From Ligustrum vulgare (Eukaryota > Streptophyta > Magnoliopsida > Lamiales > Oleaceae), in the NCBI GenBank assembly GCA_963555705.1, contig OY743176.1, positions 59,780,040 through 59,844,039 on the forward strand: DNA of 64,000 bases, given 5' to 3'. The notes beneath the pieces were generated by a model, which was given only the letters and a program-made list of their open reading frames with translations, had not been told where the DNA came from and made no database searches. Shown here piece by piece: positions 47,990-61,097 of the stretch. Each line of letters begins with the position of its first letter. Position 1 is the first letter of the stretch. Position numbers and translations under genes: made by a program.

Positions 47990-48600
47990 AATTAATTGTC
48001 CTTTCATTATTGCCCAAATGATAACGTGTTTGAATTCTTCTTGTGTCATTAATAGTGTTTCTAACTGGACAGCGTGAGGAAAAATCATGCAAACAAGGTC
48101 CACAAATAAGGAGAACTTGACTTTGTATAGTGAAGAGTATGCATTTTCTTTAAGACAGCTATGGACCACTTATGGAAAAATCATAGAAATTATATGACCA
48201 CAAGTGTGGAGACCTTGACTTGTAGTAGTCTACCCCCTTAAGAGGATAAATTTTCTTTAACAAGTGGGCAGGCCACTTGCTTGTTTGGATTCATTTAAAA
48301 TTTAGCCCGTTGATAGAGATTAAAATCAGGATTTTTGCGAAATTTAACAAAAATTGATGGGGTGTATATGTTTAAAAAGTTGTGAAACTCATGAAATATG
48401 TGGTTGTGATTAATTGTTGATTTTGATAAAAATTTAATTTTTAATCTATACCAAACATGCCCTTATTCATAAATGGTCAAATTTTATTTTCAACTATACG
48501 TACTCACAACTCTTTAAGCATATATATTTAATTCATAAATGATTTAAAAATGAATCAGTTAGTTTTCCCTTTTATTTATTTCATAAAAAAGGATCAGCTT
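47990..48600. repeat. upstream region of the receptor-like gene, duplicated elsewhere in the window
   Basis: It contains GGTCCACAAATAAGG, GAAGAGTATGCATTTTCTTT and TACGTACTCACAACTCTTTA blocks that recur upstream of the pseudogene and at 49975-51230. Regulatory elements of the gene are likely to be here, but none other than the TATA box can be named. Confidence 0.7.
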
Positions 48601-48639
48601 TCCTTCTCAATTACCAGTGCAATTTGGCCTCTGAGCGTA

Positions 48640-48805
48640 TAGTTTGCTGAAGTTGGCTCAGATTGACTAATGCAAGTCCATTTTAATAGAGCTCAAGTGC
48701 TCAACTCTGCTTTCATAAGTCATCAGCAGGGACTGCAATTTATGCCATGAGATTGAATCCTTGTTATTAATTTGAACCACCATAGGAGTGTACTCCTCGT
48801 CAAGG
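48640..48805 (-). pseudogene. small fragment of a copia gag
   Basis: The minus-strand frame from 48805 reads LDEEYTPMVVQINNKDSISW, then LQSLLMTYESRVEHLSSI, the typical middle of plant copia gag (UBN2-type, ..LL.YE.RLE..). Stops follow. The fragment is cut on its upstream side by the LTR that starts at 48806. Confidence 0.6.
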
Positions 48806-49875
48806 TGTAACGCCCCGGATTCTGAACACCCGGAACGCCACTTCATCGTCTCAAATTAATTTTGAAAATAATGATTTAGCGGAAAATAAAACAACAATTG
48901 AAATTTCATTTCACAATAATTTTATAAAGTTTGACCAAAAAGGTAACAATTCGAATATTGAATAAGTTTCAACTTCAAATAAAACATTTCTAAAATCTCA
49001 ATAATGGTCACCATCGTACGCCTCGCTGCCAACTCCGTCATCTGCAAAATTTGTTTTGAAAAACGTGAGTATTTCATAGAAATACTCAGTAGACTCACGC
49101 ACAATAATCATTTAACATCATAAATTAAAACACATAATCATGATATTCAAGTCTCAGGTGTCTAACGATCATCAGTATTCTCATGAACATACAAGTTCAA
49201 GTCTCATGCATTTAAGCAAGTAAATTCTCTTAACATAGTCTCATGCTTAGAAAGTAAGTAATTCTCATGAACACAATCATACATGCTAAACTTATAATCC
49301 AAATAATCATTGATGCGCACTTTTGAAAATAGAGAAATTTGTAAATTAGAGTCTACCTTATTTCTCGAGTATTGAGCAAACGGGAATAAATACTTTTAAT
49401 TTTCTCGCGCCTCGTCTAGCCCTATAAATAAATAAATTAAATTTAGTACTTTGGAATTTAAGTTTTAAGATGAAAATAAAAGCTTAGGGGTTGAATTAAA
49501 ATATTTAAAACTGTAGGGACTAATCATTTAAGTTTTAAGATGAAAATAAAAGCTTAGGGGTTGAATTAAAATATTTAAAACTGTAGGGACTAATCTTTAA
49601 AATATAATAAGACTAGGGACTGAATTGCAATATTTTAAAGCTTGGGGCTTAAAATCAAATAAATTAAATCTACCTGGACTGAAATAAAATGTATCATAAC
49701 TCTTGGGACTAAAATAATAACCTTTTTAAATTGGGGACCAAAATGTAACTTTTGAAACTAAAATATATAACATATATCATATAATAATCCTTTATCATTC
49801 ATTTCCCATCTGCAAATTTTCGTGAATAGAGAGTAGAGAGAGATGCTGCGACGCTGCTTTCACCGTCACTTTCGT
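48806..49875 (-). repeat. truncated Ty3/gypsy LTR, reverse orientation
   Basis: It begins TGTAACGCCCCGGATTC, the complement of a gypsy LTR 3' end, and shares the layout of the LARD LTR read backwards: GTGAGTATTTCATAGAAATA and ACTCAGTAGACTCA near 49066-49097, and GGGACTNAAAT phrases at 49480-49740. The other terminus was not found; receptor upstream DNA resumes at about 49876. Probably a deletion derivative. The left flank is CAAGG. Confidence 0.65.
49457..49596. repeat. perfect 70-bp tandem duplication inside the truncated LTR
   Basis: The block starting TTTAAGTTTTAAGATGAAAA occurs at 49457 and again at 49527 with no differences seen. It looks like a recent slippage or unequal-exchange event. 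Confidence 0.88.
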
Positions 49876-51312
49876 TTTTAACTACATATTCTCTCTTCAA
49901 TTTTTAACCATTATTTTTTTTTACTTCAAAATCATAAATAAACAATTTATAAATCAAACAGTATTATTAATGGTCAAATCTCATTTCCAACTATTCGTAC
50001 TCACAACTCTTTAAGCATATATTTACTTCATAAATGATTTATAATAAAAGACAATATTCTTTTAAGCACGAAAGGATAGTTGTCGTTATGTTTACATACT
50101 AGCCTTTTTGAGCATAAATAAGATATTTAGATGGTCTCAAATGATCTTTTTAGAAGAATTATTTTTCTTCAATGATGCATAATATATACCCAACATGTTG
50201 GGAATTACATAAAGTGTGTTTGATATAAAAAGAGTTTTTTTGAAATAAATAGTGATTTTTTAAAGAATGGATGGTTTAGATTTCATTGAAAAGTCAAATA
50301 TTGTGGGCTTGACTTTTAATGAATGATTGAGATTGAATACTGTAAAAAAAAGAGAAAAATTTAATAAAAATCAAACAATGGTACAGTATTTCTAACTGGA
50401 CAACATGACAGTCCACAAATAAGGACAACTTGACTTGTAGTCAAGAGTATACATTTTCATTAACATAGGTGATGGACCACGTATGGAAAAATTGTGCAAA
50501 TTATGAACATAAGTGAGGAGACCTTGACTTGTAGTCAACCCTTAAGAGGTTATATTTACTTTAACAAGTAGACACGTCACTTTCGTTTGGATTAATTTAT
50601 AATTTAGCATACGTTTGGTAAAAAAATAAACTAATTTATAAATCAGTTTGTAAATTATACATTTTTTCAAATTACTTTTTAACTATATCTTCTATCTTCA
50701 ATTTTCAACCACTACTTTTTACTTCAAAATTATAAATAAATCAGTTTATAAATCAAACAGTGTTACTAATCGTCAAATCTCATTTCCAACTATATGTACT
50801 CACAACTCTCTAAGCATATATTTACTTCATAAATGATTTATAATAAAACACAATATTCTTTTTAGCACGGAAAGATAGTTGTCGTTGTGTTTACATACTC
50901 TAGCCTTTTCGAGCATAAAAAAAGGTATTCAGATGTCTCAAATGATCTTTTTAGAAGAATTATTTATCTTGAATGATGCATAATACATCCCCAACATGTT
51001 GGGAAATTACATGTCGATTCCCACTAAGTCACATGATCTGTTTGATGCTCAAAGTAATAACAAGCAAACAAGAAAATAAGAACAACGCCAAAATTTCGGA
51101 CCGTCGGAGCCTTTCACAATATATTAAATTGTTACAAATATATAGAACTTCCGCACTCACTAACCCACTACCAATCCTACAGACCAGAGAGAAAATACTA
51201 ATAAATAGCTACTATCTAATTACAAGTTTATACTCATTGAATTATTCCACAAGAAGTTGAAAGAAACTATAAAGACAAAAATCACAATTTTCTCTCTAAT
51301 TAGTCACAATAT
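49876..51312. repeat. duplicated receptor upstream DNA, two tandem copies
   Basis: Two copies (about 49876-50200 and 50680-51000) share TAACTACATATTCTCTCTTC-like starts, CAAATCTCATTTCCAACTAT, GTACTCACAACTCT and TTGTCGTTATGTTTACATAC. The region 50395-50600 repeats GTCCACAAATAAGGACAACT, and 50970-51230 matches 42330-42560. No coding frame is credible. Confidence 0.75.
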
Positions 51313-52540
51313 GACACTTGTTCACTAAATTAACATCGAAAGTGTACAAATCGTGACAAGTAATAGAGTTATCGTTCCTACGAGAAATTTGAGTAAGTAT
51401 CAAAGTTATTCTAATTCTCACTTTATTTAAATGACAAATAATTTAAGTTATGATGATCCTAAAGATTAAGCTAAAAATAATAAATAATAAATAAAAGTGT
51501 GTTTTTGATGTTTTTAAATCTACTAATGTGATTAGTCGATCTCACTTGTGCACATGAAATTTCCTCTGAGTTTAAATCAACTCTATCTAATTAGTCAACC
51601 GTGTTAACGAACAACTGGTTGTAATGATTAGGTGCATGGAATACAAGAACTCAATTAAGACTGCAATAACAACAAACGTAAATTTCTATCACTCATTCAA
51701 TTACTGGATTTTATTCCTAGGTCTAGATCATTAGCTCACCTCTCGGATTATGAAAACGATCAAATTAATCAATGAATTAGTGGCAAGTTAATTCACGCAT
51801 TGAACACAAAATAAAACCATACACATGCAATCAAATCATAAAACTTAAGTAATGAAATTAAAAAACATCAAACTACGCTACATTGTTTGATCCCAACAAA
51901 TAGTTTAGTTACTCATAGTATAAGAAATCAAAACGTAGTGAATAATTAAACTAAACATCAAAAAGAAATTTGAAGAGAGAGTAGAAGTACTCTTGCACCA
52001 AGAATTGTGTTCTACAATGTTATCTCCAAATTTCATCGCCTTTGACTCAAAGTAATGCTCCAAAATCCTCAAGCCTTGATGGTAAATTATTCCTCTTAAG
52101 TATATGTCCCAAGTCCTCTATTCGTGCATAATAAGTCTCTTTTATAGATTTTTCAAGAAACCTAGGCTAAACCACGTTGAAATCCTCGAATAGGCTTTTC
52201 TCTCACTAGACCGGATAACCACGCGGCCGCACAAGCTAACTCGTAGTGGTCGCGCGGTAGACTGAAAACAACTTCTGTAAATTTGAAGATTTTAGAGCGG
52301 CCACTAAGTCTCGGGTCTGTGGCCACGCAGTTCAAAACATGTAGTGCGGCTTTCATCTTTTCGGCTACGTTTAAGTTGGCCCCTCAACTTTATTTCCACG
52401 CGAGTCCTTCATCTTTTGAATGTGACAACTCGGTCCTGAACTTTCAAAACTCTTCAAATCTTCTTCCAAACTTCAATCCATCTTCAATTAAGCTCTTGAA
52501 CCTTGATTTTTTCCACTCAACTCTCCTTGGAAATCCCATG
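51313..52540 (+). repeat. LTR-like segment related to the solo LTR at 35725
   Basis: From TGACACTTGTTCACTAAATT the segment parallels 35725-37168: GTGTACAAATCGTGACAAGT, ACTCTATCTAATTAGTCAAC, GATTAGGTGCATGGAATACA, then a GC-rich CGCGGCCGC part. No CA end was found; integrase sequence begins abruptly near 52541, so a deletion probably joined LTR and pol. Confidence 0.65.
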
Positions 52541-53629
52541 TGACGATTCCTCATCGAGTTTGCTACTTTAGGCTTCAAATGATATTCAAATGCCCATTTT
52601 ATTGGCCTAGTTTGTTTAAAGATGCTCATACATTTTGTAAAAATTGTGAAGCATGTCAGAAACTTGGTAGTCTCGACCATAGGAATATGATGCAATTAGC
52701 TCCAATCCTTGTCCTTGAAATTTTTGATTGTTGGGGATTAGATTTCATGGGTCCTTTTTCCCCCTTCTTTTGGATATTTATATATATTGGTTGATGTTGA
52801 TTATGTTTCAAAATGGGTAGAGGCTATTCCATGTAGAACAAATGACCATAAAGTTGTGCTCAAATTTTTGAAAGAACATATTTTTTCTAGGTTTGGTATG
52901 CCTAAGGCCATAATTAGCGATGTAGGAACACATTTTTGTAATAAACCTTTTGAAACTCTGTTAAAGAAATATGGCATTAGGCATAAGATTTCCACTCCCT
53001 ATCACCCTCAAACTAATGGTCAAACTGAATTAGCCAACCGGAAAATTAAAGGCATTTTGACAAAAACAGTGAATCCAAATAGAAAATATTAGGCTATAAA
53101 ATTGGATGATGCTTTATGGGCCTATAGGACTGCTTTTAAAATTGTTCTTGGAATGTCTCCTTATAGAATTATATTTGGTAAACCTTGCCATTTGCCGGTT
53201 GAAATTGAACATAAAGCTTATTGGGCAATTTAGACACTCAACTTTGATTTAGATCATGCTGGTGAATTTAGGAAACTGAAATTAAATGATTTAGATGAAT
53301 TATGTTTGGAAGCGTATGAGAATGCAAAAATTTCAAAAGAGAAAATGAAAGTTTTTCATGATAAGAAAATTTTTAGAAAATCATTTTTTCCTTCTCAGAA
53401 AGTTTTGTTGTATGACTCTAAACTTCATCTGTTTCCTGGTAAGTTGAGAACTAAATGGATTGGTCCTTACATTGTGCAAACTGTTTATCCTTATGGAGCG
53501 GTTGAAATTTTGGATCCAAAAACTTGTACTGTTTTTAAAGTTAATGGACAACGTCTAAAACCATTTTTGGATAATTTTTCTGCTGAAATTAATGAACTAC
53601 CTCTGCTGGACCCTGATTCCAGCGGCTGA
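52541..53629 (+). pseudogene. Ty3/gypsy (Athila/Tat-type) integrase, broken
   Basis: The first part carries the end of the HHCC zinc finger (FYWPSLFKDAHTFCKNCEAC). The catalytic core follows with all three acidic residues: D in [10 protein letters not shown] in [11 protein letters not shown] in [12 protein letters not shown]. Then come [28 protein letters not shown] and a C-terminal region with [19 protein letters not shown] and NGQRLKPF. A frameshift lies near 52775, and TAG stops interrupt at about 53091 and 53233. Integrase would insert element DNA into chromosomes in the nucleus; this copy cannot be made whole. Reverse transcriptase and RNase H are missing upstream. Confidence 0.92.
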
Positions 53630-55333
53630 TTTTCTTGGGAACTAACTTTTTATTATTATGCATATATTTTCTTTTCTTTTTGCAGATTTTATTCTTTTCT
53701 TCATTTTTTAGTTTTTCATTCTTGAATAATTGCTCATGTGCATAAGCCTCCTCTCAGGTACACTCTTCTCCTTTAACTTGATTTAATTTTGAGTCGTGCC
53801 TATTAATCACTTTTCATTTTTCTTCTCTTTGAGTCATTGAGGACAATGTCTGATTTTAGTTGGGGGGAGAGTGACTCAAATATACTTCTTTTGCATTAAT
53901 TTTTGTGATAGTTGAGCATTAAAATTGAGTACATCTTGAGTCTTGAATTATATCTTTATTATTCTGTAAAGACCTCCCTCCTAAAAATTTTTATGCACGA
54001 ATTTAAGCCTTGTGGTAAGATGGATAGTCAACACATACAAATAGAGCTCTCTCAAGTTAAGTAGTTTTATTTGTTCATCATGAGAGTTGAGTGATTGGTG
54101 GTTTTCTTATATTGCCCTTGTTTGATATTGCTACTTCCATTGGGCATCATTACACGGATTGTGGATTGTTGGTAGTTTATACTTAAGAAACGATGAAGCT
54201 CAATGTCAAATAAAAATTTGATCATTTGAAGCTAACCTTATCATCTTCTCATCCCATCACAAATCCCTTCATATCAACAAATCCCTTTCATTTATTTCAC
54301 ATTAAAGATGACATTACATCCAGACACTGTTTTCATAAATACATAACCTTGTTTCTACTTTCAAGTATAAGTGAGGATGATTATTTTTGCTCCATATTTG
54401 AAGAAAAAATGTTCAGTGCATGAAAAGAAAGAAAAGTGGAGTTAGAAAGTATTTGACAGTCATTGAGACTAGAGGAGAATGTTGAAGAATTAATTGAGAG
54501 GATTTCAATTTCAAAAAAAAAAAAAAATAGAGAGAAAAAAAGAAAAAAAAAAGGTAGAAAGAAAAGGGAGACGTATTGAAGAGAAAGTAAAGGATGTGAA
54601 GAAGAAATTAATCTTGAAGTGTGATTAAAAGTGAAAATTATTATCCTTGCTTATATTTTGAAAGTCCTCGATTTCTACCCTCTTCTTTTATTTCCTTATC
54701 CTATACAAAAAATAAAAAATAAAAAATAAATGCTACCATTGCCTCTTATACTTCCATTGGAATTTCTTGTTCTACTATTATCATTGGAACACGTAAATCT
54801 TTTCTTCCACCACTCCTTATCAGTTCCTTTCATAACACAAGCGTCACCTTTACATTGACATTGACATTTTGATCTTAAGTTGGCTTGTGGTAAGAACGGT
54901 TGAGTCCCAATGGTTGTGAGCTTTTCATGAGGTCAATATTTGCATTACTGTCATCCACACATATATATGGCCTTTATTGAATGCTTGAGTGATCAATTTT
55001 CAAACTCTATGAGTGACCCCCTAACCAGTTCAGAAACAAAATACACATACCCGTGAGTATATGGAGTTTATACTTGGCTTGAGTGATTACTCGACACTGT
55101 ATGTGTTGGGGTTAGTGGTTTTATGGATCGACTTAAAACACACACACACAAATTTTTGGGAATGTTTTTATGGATTAATTTTGGATATAATGCTTGTTCT
55201 CTTGATTTTGCGAAGTTGATGTGCTCGACTATCTAAACTCATTCTTGACTTTACAATTGAAGTCTTTCATTGAGCTAATCATGTTTTTAATTCGCTTGAA
55301 TTGCTAGAGACTAGCAAAAAGCTAGTTGGGGAG
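53630..55333 (+). mobile_element. non-coding 3' domain of the Athila/Tat element with polypurine tract
   Basis: It contains CATTGAGGACAATGTCTGAT followed by TTAGTTGGGGGGAGAGTG (53838-53873), a phrase usual after Athila/Tat pol. A second tract, AGTTGGGGAG (55324-55333), lies directly before the LTR at 55334. An A-rich/GA-rich stretch lies at 54515-54570. No extra gene (envelope-like) is supported. Confidence 0.7.
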
Positions 55334-56832
55334 TGTGATTATTGTCCAATTTTACGTATTGTAGGTAGGCAAATAAATGAAAAATACAATTTTGGGGATT
55401 TAAATTTTGTAATTTAGAGTAAAACTTATAAAAAATTTAATTTTAATTCTTAAACTCTAAATTGATTTTATTGACTATTGATTTCATTTATTTAATTAAT
55501 TGCAGAAATACAATGGACAATTTTTTTATATCCAATTCAATTTCCAACCCACATTTTTGGCCCAATTCTTTAGCCCAAAAACACTAACCCATTCTCTTAA
55601 CCTACAGCCATCTTCTCTCCCTAAAACAACCAGTCTGCCTTCATCTTCTCACGCACGCACTTTCACTCTCTGTCTTCTCTCTACACACAGGCAACCAACT
55701 TCCTCCACCACCCACCAACACAGCCACCTTCGGTATGCATAAAACCAGTCACCATCTCTCCTCCTCCATCATTCTCTCACGCAACCAAACCTATACTCGG
55801 CGACCTGACCTTCTCCCTCGCTGCCTCGTCTCCACCTCCATCAACAACACACGTAACCAACCACCCTCTGCCTCACGTCTCTCTCCTCTTCCATCCTAAA
55901 ACCAGTCGCCATCTCTTTACCATCTACAACCTACAGCAGCTCCTCTGTCTGCTTGAAACCGCCAGCCACAGCTCCGTTTTCTCTCATCTCTCATAGCTTT
56001 TTCTCTAGCCAACAGAAAAAGCAGCAGCTCCAACCTCCAGCAGCATGCATTCTCTCCTCTGTCTCTATCTCTATCTCAACTGGAAGGCAGCAGCTCCAAC
56101 TTCCAGCAGCCTTGGTTTTGGTCGATACAGCAGCCTCGATTTTGGTTGATTGCTTGAGTTTAATTCATAGTTTTTCTTAGACTTCTATTTTTTTAATAAT
56201 TATTTTACATAATTTTATATTATTGATGTTAGTTTGATTTTAGATATATTTAGTATTGTAATTTCATTTCCGAATTTGAATTTCGTTTGATTAATGGTTA
56301 GTGTTTATTTGAATTTTATTTCGGTTAATTTAATGATGTCCGGCTAAGTTATATTTGAGGGGAGTTATTTTTAACTTCAATGGGCATGTTTTAATTTGTT
56401 ATGAATGAATTCTTGTTGTTGATAAGCGTTTACAAATTGTTTTAAATTTTCAAATTATTTTACTTCGATTGATGTCGTTGATGTGATATGTATTGAATAT
56501 GCACATAACATGCTCGACTAAATGCCGTAAAATAAATTGATTAATTTTCGTACTAATATTTCCAAATTTTATCGATCTCAAGAAATTCATGCTAAATTTA
56601 TTTGAAAAGCCCAATTGATAGCGAAAGAATAACTCAACTCAAATTTTTCTTTCATTGCAATTTAATTATATTCTCTTTTTATCATTTAAGCAATTTCGAA
56701 ATCATAGTTTAAGACTTGAATTTAGCATATATTACGATACCAATAAAATCCCTAGGAAGAATGACCCTGGATTATTGCTAGGCTATAACCTGACCCCTTT
56801 ATACTTGGAGGGTAGATTTTACATTAGTCACA
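55334..56832 (+). repeat. 3' LTR of the Athila/Tat element
   Basis: It starts TGTGATTATTGTCC after the polypurine tract and appears to end ACATTAGTCACA, making TGTGA/TCACA inverted ends (about 1.5 kb). The middle (55550-56130) is CT-rich, as in many LTR R/U5 regions. The right end is inferred from the inverted repeat only. Confidence 0.6.
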
Positions 56833-58461
56833 CAGTCGACATCGGAAAGTTAAGGAAGTTTAATTGTCTTATGTGTAAGTCCACTCTCTGTACTTGCTTT
56901 CTAATTGACCCTGTAACGAGCTTTAGGCTGATAGATCCCAACTCAGTTGAGTTTAGGGTACTAGTTTTGAAAGACCCTTAAAACTTACTTGCTCAAGTGA
57001 AAAATGGTATTTATAGAATAGAATAAGACATTTAGCATTTTTCTATTTTTATGAGGGTTATGGTTTATACCTGTCAACCAAACTGCTTTAACTAAAGTGC
57101 AAAACCAAGAACTACAAACATCCAACTCATCAAACACACACATTCTAACCATTCTACCCCTAAACTAGCTTTTTAAGCCATTTGGTTCTGTTTAAAGGAC
57201 GAGGTGTCTAATGTTCTAAGTTTAGAGATTTTCAAGTCATTCCTTGTTCAAGTTGCATAAATATGCCCACATGTATTAAATATGTTCCTACACAAGTGAT
57301 AATTCAACAAAGGCTATGTGTGCATGAAGATGAAATCAAGCAAATCATAACTAATTAATGAAATTCATGTTTTTTGTGTTGTCCAATTATTAATGCCAAA
57401 ACACAAATTGATCCATTTTATATCCTAGGCAATAAGCATATCAACACAATTTTCAACCTTTTTTTGGTAGAATTTTCTAAATAATTGAAGGTAAGTGAAG
57501 CAAATGGAGCATTTGAAGTACATGAAGCAATTAACATGAAATAATAATTTCCACCCTCAAACTAAAACTATACATTGCCTCAATGTGTATCATGAAAATA
57601 TGATACATGAAACAAAATAAAAAAATAAGGAGGGATTCAAGTACTTCCCGGGTTTGAGGGTGCAATTCTTCAATTTAGAGCCTTTTTTTGAATGTAGACT
57701 TGGATAGTCCCACTTGTTCCATTCTTGATTTCTATGTTTTCCAACAGATATACACCTCGTAAAAGTGAAACAAGTACATAAGAAACATAAAATTTAAAGG
57801 CAATCATAACCACTTCATTCACAACCCCCAAACTAAAGCAAAACTAAAATCTGAATTTATTTTGAAAGTGGTCAACTACCATGTTTAGCTCCCGACATCG
57901 CTATGAAAGATTGAAATTTTTTCGAGCCATATTCGGACACATGAAAGTATGTAATGTGGTCTATACATGTCACAAATTCAGTTCATTTTTAATTTAAAAG
58001 GGTTGTGAAATAATGTGGCAAAGTGGTCACCAAAATCTGAAATTTATGCACATTGCTTGCAATGACCTTAAAATTGTGCTTAAGTGTGCCTTTGGTTTCA
58101 ACTCAAGATTCATACACTTGTGATGATGCAAATCATGAAAGTTTTGCACATAATCAATGTTCAATATAAAGTGATGAATGTTGTTCAAAAGAATTTGCAA
58201 AAAGTTGATGAAAGTTTCATTTAAACATTTCAACAAACACCTAGTGTGCATTCCTAAAGATGAAGACAAATCATGGTAATGAAAGCAAGAAGTTTTCCCA
58301 AGATTTTGACCTAGATTTGACAATCAATTCATCATAAAGTCCTAGCCTAATCAACAACTCAATAATCTCTAAACTCCTATTCTTCATAAAAGCACAAAAA
58401 CCCACAATACTATCAAAATTGTAAAGTAGAGATGAATTTCATACCTTTCAAAAGATTGGGA
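56833..58461 (-). mobile_element. remnant of an oppositely oriented Athila/Tat-like element, non-coding part
   Basis: On the minus strand, about 57700-57520 reads ACATTGAGGCAATGTATAGT then TTAGTTTGAGGGTGG, the same post-pol phrase as at 53838-53873. This suggests the 3' domain of an element whose gag-protease part lies at 61000-62018. The rest is AT-rich without genes. Confidence 0.5.
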
Positions 58462-59801
58462 TGTAACGACCCAAATTCTAATTGAATATTAATCATTACG
58501 CAAGCTCCATTTATGAAAAAAATTAAGAATTTCAACCGGCTATTGAATCCGACTAAGATTAATTTAATGAAAATTTTTGAGTAAGGTACTTTAATATGCA
58601 TAATGAATAGAGGCTGTCATAAGATTACCAGATTCGAAATTTAAGAAATAAAAGGTAACATTAGGACTTTAAAGTAATAGTGCTTAAACTTAGCATTAGC
58701 ATTTAGTCTAATTAAAGAAGAGAACACGTCCATCCCAACAAGAAATAATTAATGTATAGGTAATTAGGTATCACATTATAATATACAAACAATTATATTT
58801 GCTGGGATATATATATATAACAAAAGTCCACAAATTTTAATTGTATGGTTGACTAAAGTATGTCATTTTAAGAAACTTCAAAATCATGAGGAGATCTTAA
58901 CAAAAATTATGATTCATGAAAATTTCGTCAAACACAATAAAATTATCAACGGAAGAAATATCATAAATTATTTTGAAACGTAAATAACCGTTGTGGCAAA
59001 AATATTTAAATCTTGATCCAAATTCATAATCTCAAATAAATAAGACAAAATAAGACAAAGATCCATAACTAGAATAAAACAAAGTACTATTGGAAATAAA
59101 ATTGTCCAATCAAAAATTACTCCGAATTTTATTATTGAAAACCATAGTTCTTGGCATCTCGACAGCACCGCATCAATCATCAATCAACGACCTGTTCTAA
59201 TCTGTAAAATAGTAGGAATGAGTATATAAAATACTCAGTAGGACACGAAAATCATGGTGCTATCCCAGATAAAATATCAAACACATATGCCAAGAATATT
59301 ATACCGTCATCATATCTTTTAGAAAATCGATAAGAGCTCAATCATATCATATATTTGGTACCGGATGGCCATAAAACATTATATCATATCATATCATTAA
59401 CTTTCATAAGCATGATAAATTAACAACATGGAAAAATAATTTAAACGAGATAAAGTCAACTGTACCTCGTTATCCTACCTTAAGCTTTTGAAAAAGTTGA
59501 TTTATTGATCCCAAACGTAACTTTTACATACTCCTAGAATCAGCCTCAAAAGTCAAAACTTTAAAAATATAATACTGCTTTCTTCTAAGAATTCTTGAAG
59601 AAATCTTGTTTGTTTTCTGATTAAGGTAAAATATAAAGAAGAGAGAATAAAAAGAGATGGAGAACGTGAGGGAGGAAAATAGAGTGAGGTAGTTTATATA
59701 TAATGGGGAAAAAAAAGTGAGAGGAAAGTGGAGAATCTTTGGAATAAAGATTTGATCGATTTATACCAACCCAATTCCTATGGCAAATCCAATCAATTGG
59801 C

Positions 59802-59867
<66 letters not shown>

Positions 59868-60281
59868 CCAAATTCAACCTACCTAACACATCACACGTGC
59901 ACAACTATTGTGCTAAAGTCCAAGAATGGTATGCACAACTATTGTGCTAAAGTCCAAGAATGGTGACCATACAGACATCTACATGTATTAAAAGACAACC
60001 AATGAAATAATATTAATTGACAATTTCTTTAAACCTCAAAAACTTAGGCTTCATTAATCCGAATCAATTTTTTCTCGAGCCTAATATACATAATTAATTA
60101 CAATCTATCAAATGAGCCCAAAATTGATATATTTATATATATCCCATAAAAACTTATATATATGGTAAATTAAATGAAATTTAGTATATTTACCATTTTA
60201 GTCCCTAACTTCCAAGGCTCGTATGATATAGTATATAAAGAAAATAAATTTTATTTTATGAAAATATTTTGGGACTTTACA
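58462..60281. mobile_element. solo LTR, 1820 bp (Ty3/gypsy TGTAACGACCC type)
   Basis: It starts TGTAACGACCCAAATTC and ends TTTTGGGACTTTACA, flanked by a perfect 5-bp duplication TGGGA (58457-58461 and 60282-60286). The ACTCAGTAGGA phrase near 59235 and the TGTAACGACCC end resemble the LARD LTR and the LTR at 48806 read in the same (reverse) sense. No internal domain. Confidence 0.9.
59805..59866. repeat. TA dinucleotide microsatellite
   Basis: About 62 bp of uninterrupted TA inside the solo LTR. Confidence 0.95.
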
Positions 60282-60286
60282 TGGGA

Positions 60287-61000
60287 TGTGATGCAATCTA
60301 GTGCAATGCTCAATTCCATGTGTGAAAGTGCAATTTAGGTGATATGTTATGTTGGGGTATTTTTGGGAGAGAAAACGAAGTTGAAAGTTATGAATATGAA
60401 TGATTTTTCAAAGTGCATAAAAATTTGTTGAAATTGCCTTATAGGTAACTACATGGCCGAGCAAAAGGACTTCTAGTGGCCGCATGGTTACACGTTGTAA
60501 AGTTCTACAAAGTTGAATGATAACACACGGCCACCAACGTGCATTGGCGTGGATGCGTGGTTCTCTGGCTATAACAAATTTTTATGCCAATTTTGAATTT
60601 CAACTCCAATTTCTCACCCTAAAACATCGTGTTCTCAATAAGCTTACTCCCCCAACTTTGCTTCCTACTATGAACTAAGGTTCCATGCATGAGTTTATGA
60701 CTTAAACATACAATTCTAGCATGCAATGTAAACCAACTGATGCTATGAGATGAACAAGTTTTCTTGCAACAATTTATTCTTTTACTTCTAAGGCTATATA
60801 CTTATGATGGTGTTGATGTCAACACTCTTAACATAAGGAACATGTTCATGGTAACTTCCTAGTGTGAAACAAAGATGAAAGGAAAAATTAAAAATCAATG
60901 ATGACAACAAAAACTCTACTAAAGCATATAAATCCTAACTTATTCATAAAGCATAAAATTAAACATAAATAAATAATAAAAGGATACGGGTTGGGTTGCG
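60287..61000. other. retroelement-derived non-coding DNA
   Basis: It contains a GC-richer patch (60440-60570, GGCCGAGC / GTGGCCGCATGG) similar to patches in the LTR-like segments at 36690 and 52200. No gene. Confidence 0.45.
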
Positions 61001-61097
61001 TTTCCTCCCAACAAACGCTCCGTTTAGAATCTAAAGTTCAACTTTTTTTAGAGACCTTCAAGGTGGCTCATGGGTTTGAGTCGAAACAATTTCTCCT

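Noticed and set aside
55500..56180. Pro/Ser/Thr-rich frames in a CT-rich region
   Set aside because: Lies in the presumed R/U5 part of an LTR; composition-driven, no domain.
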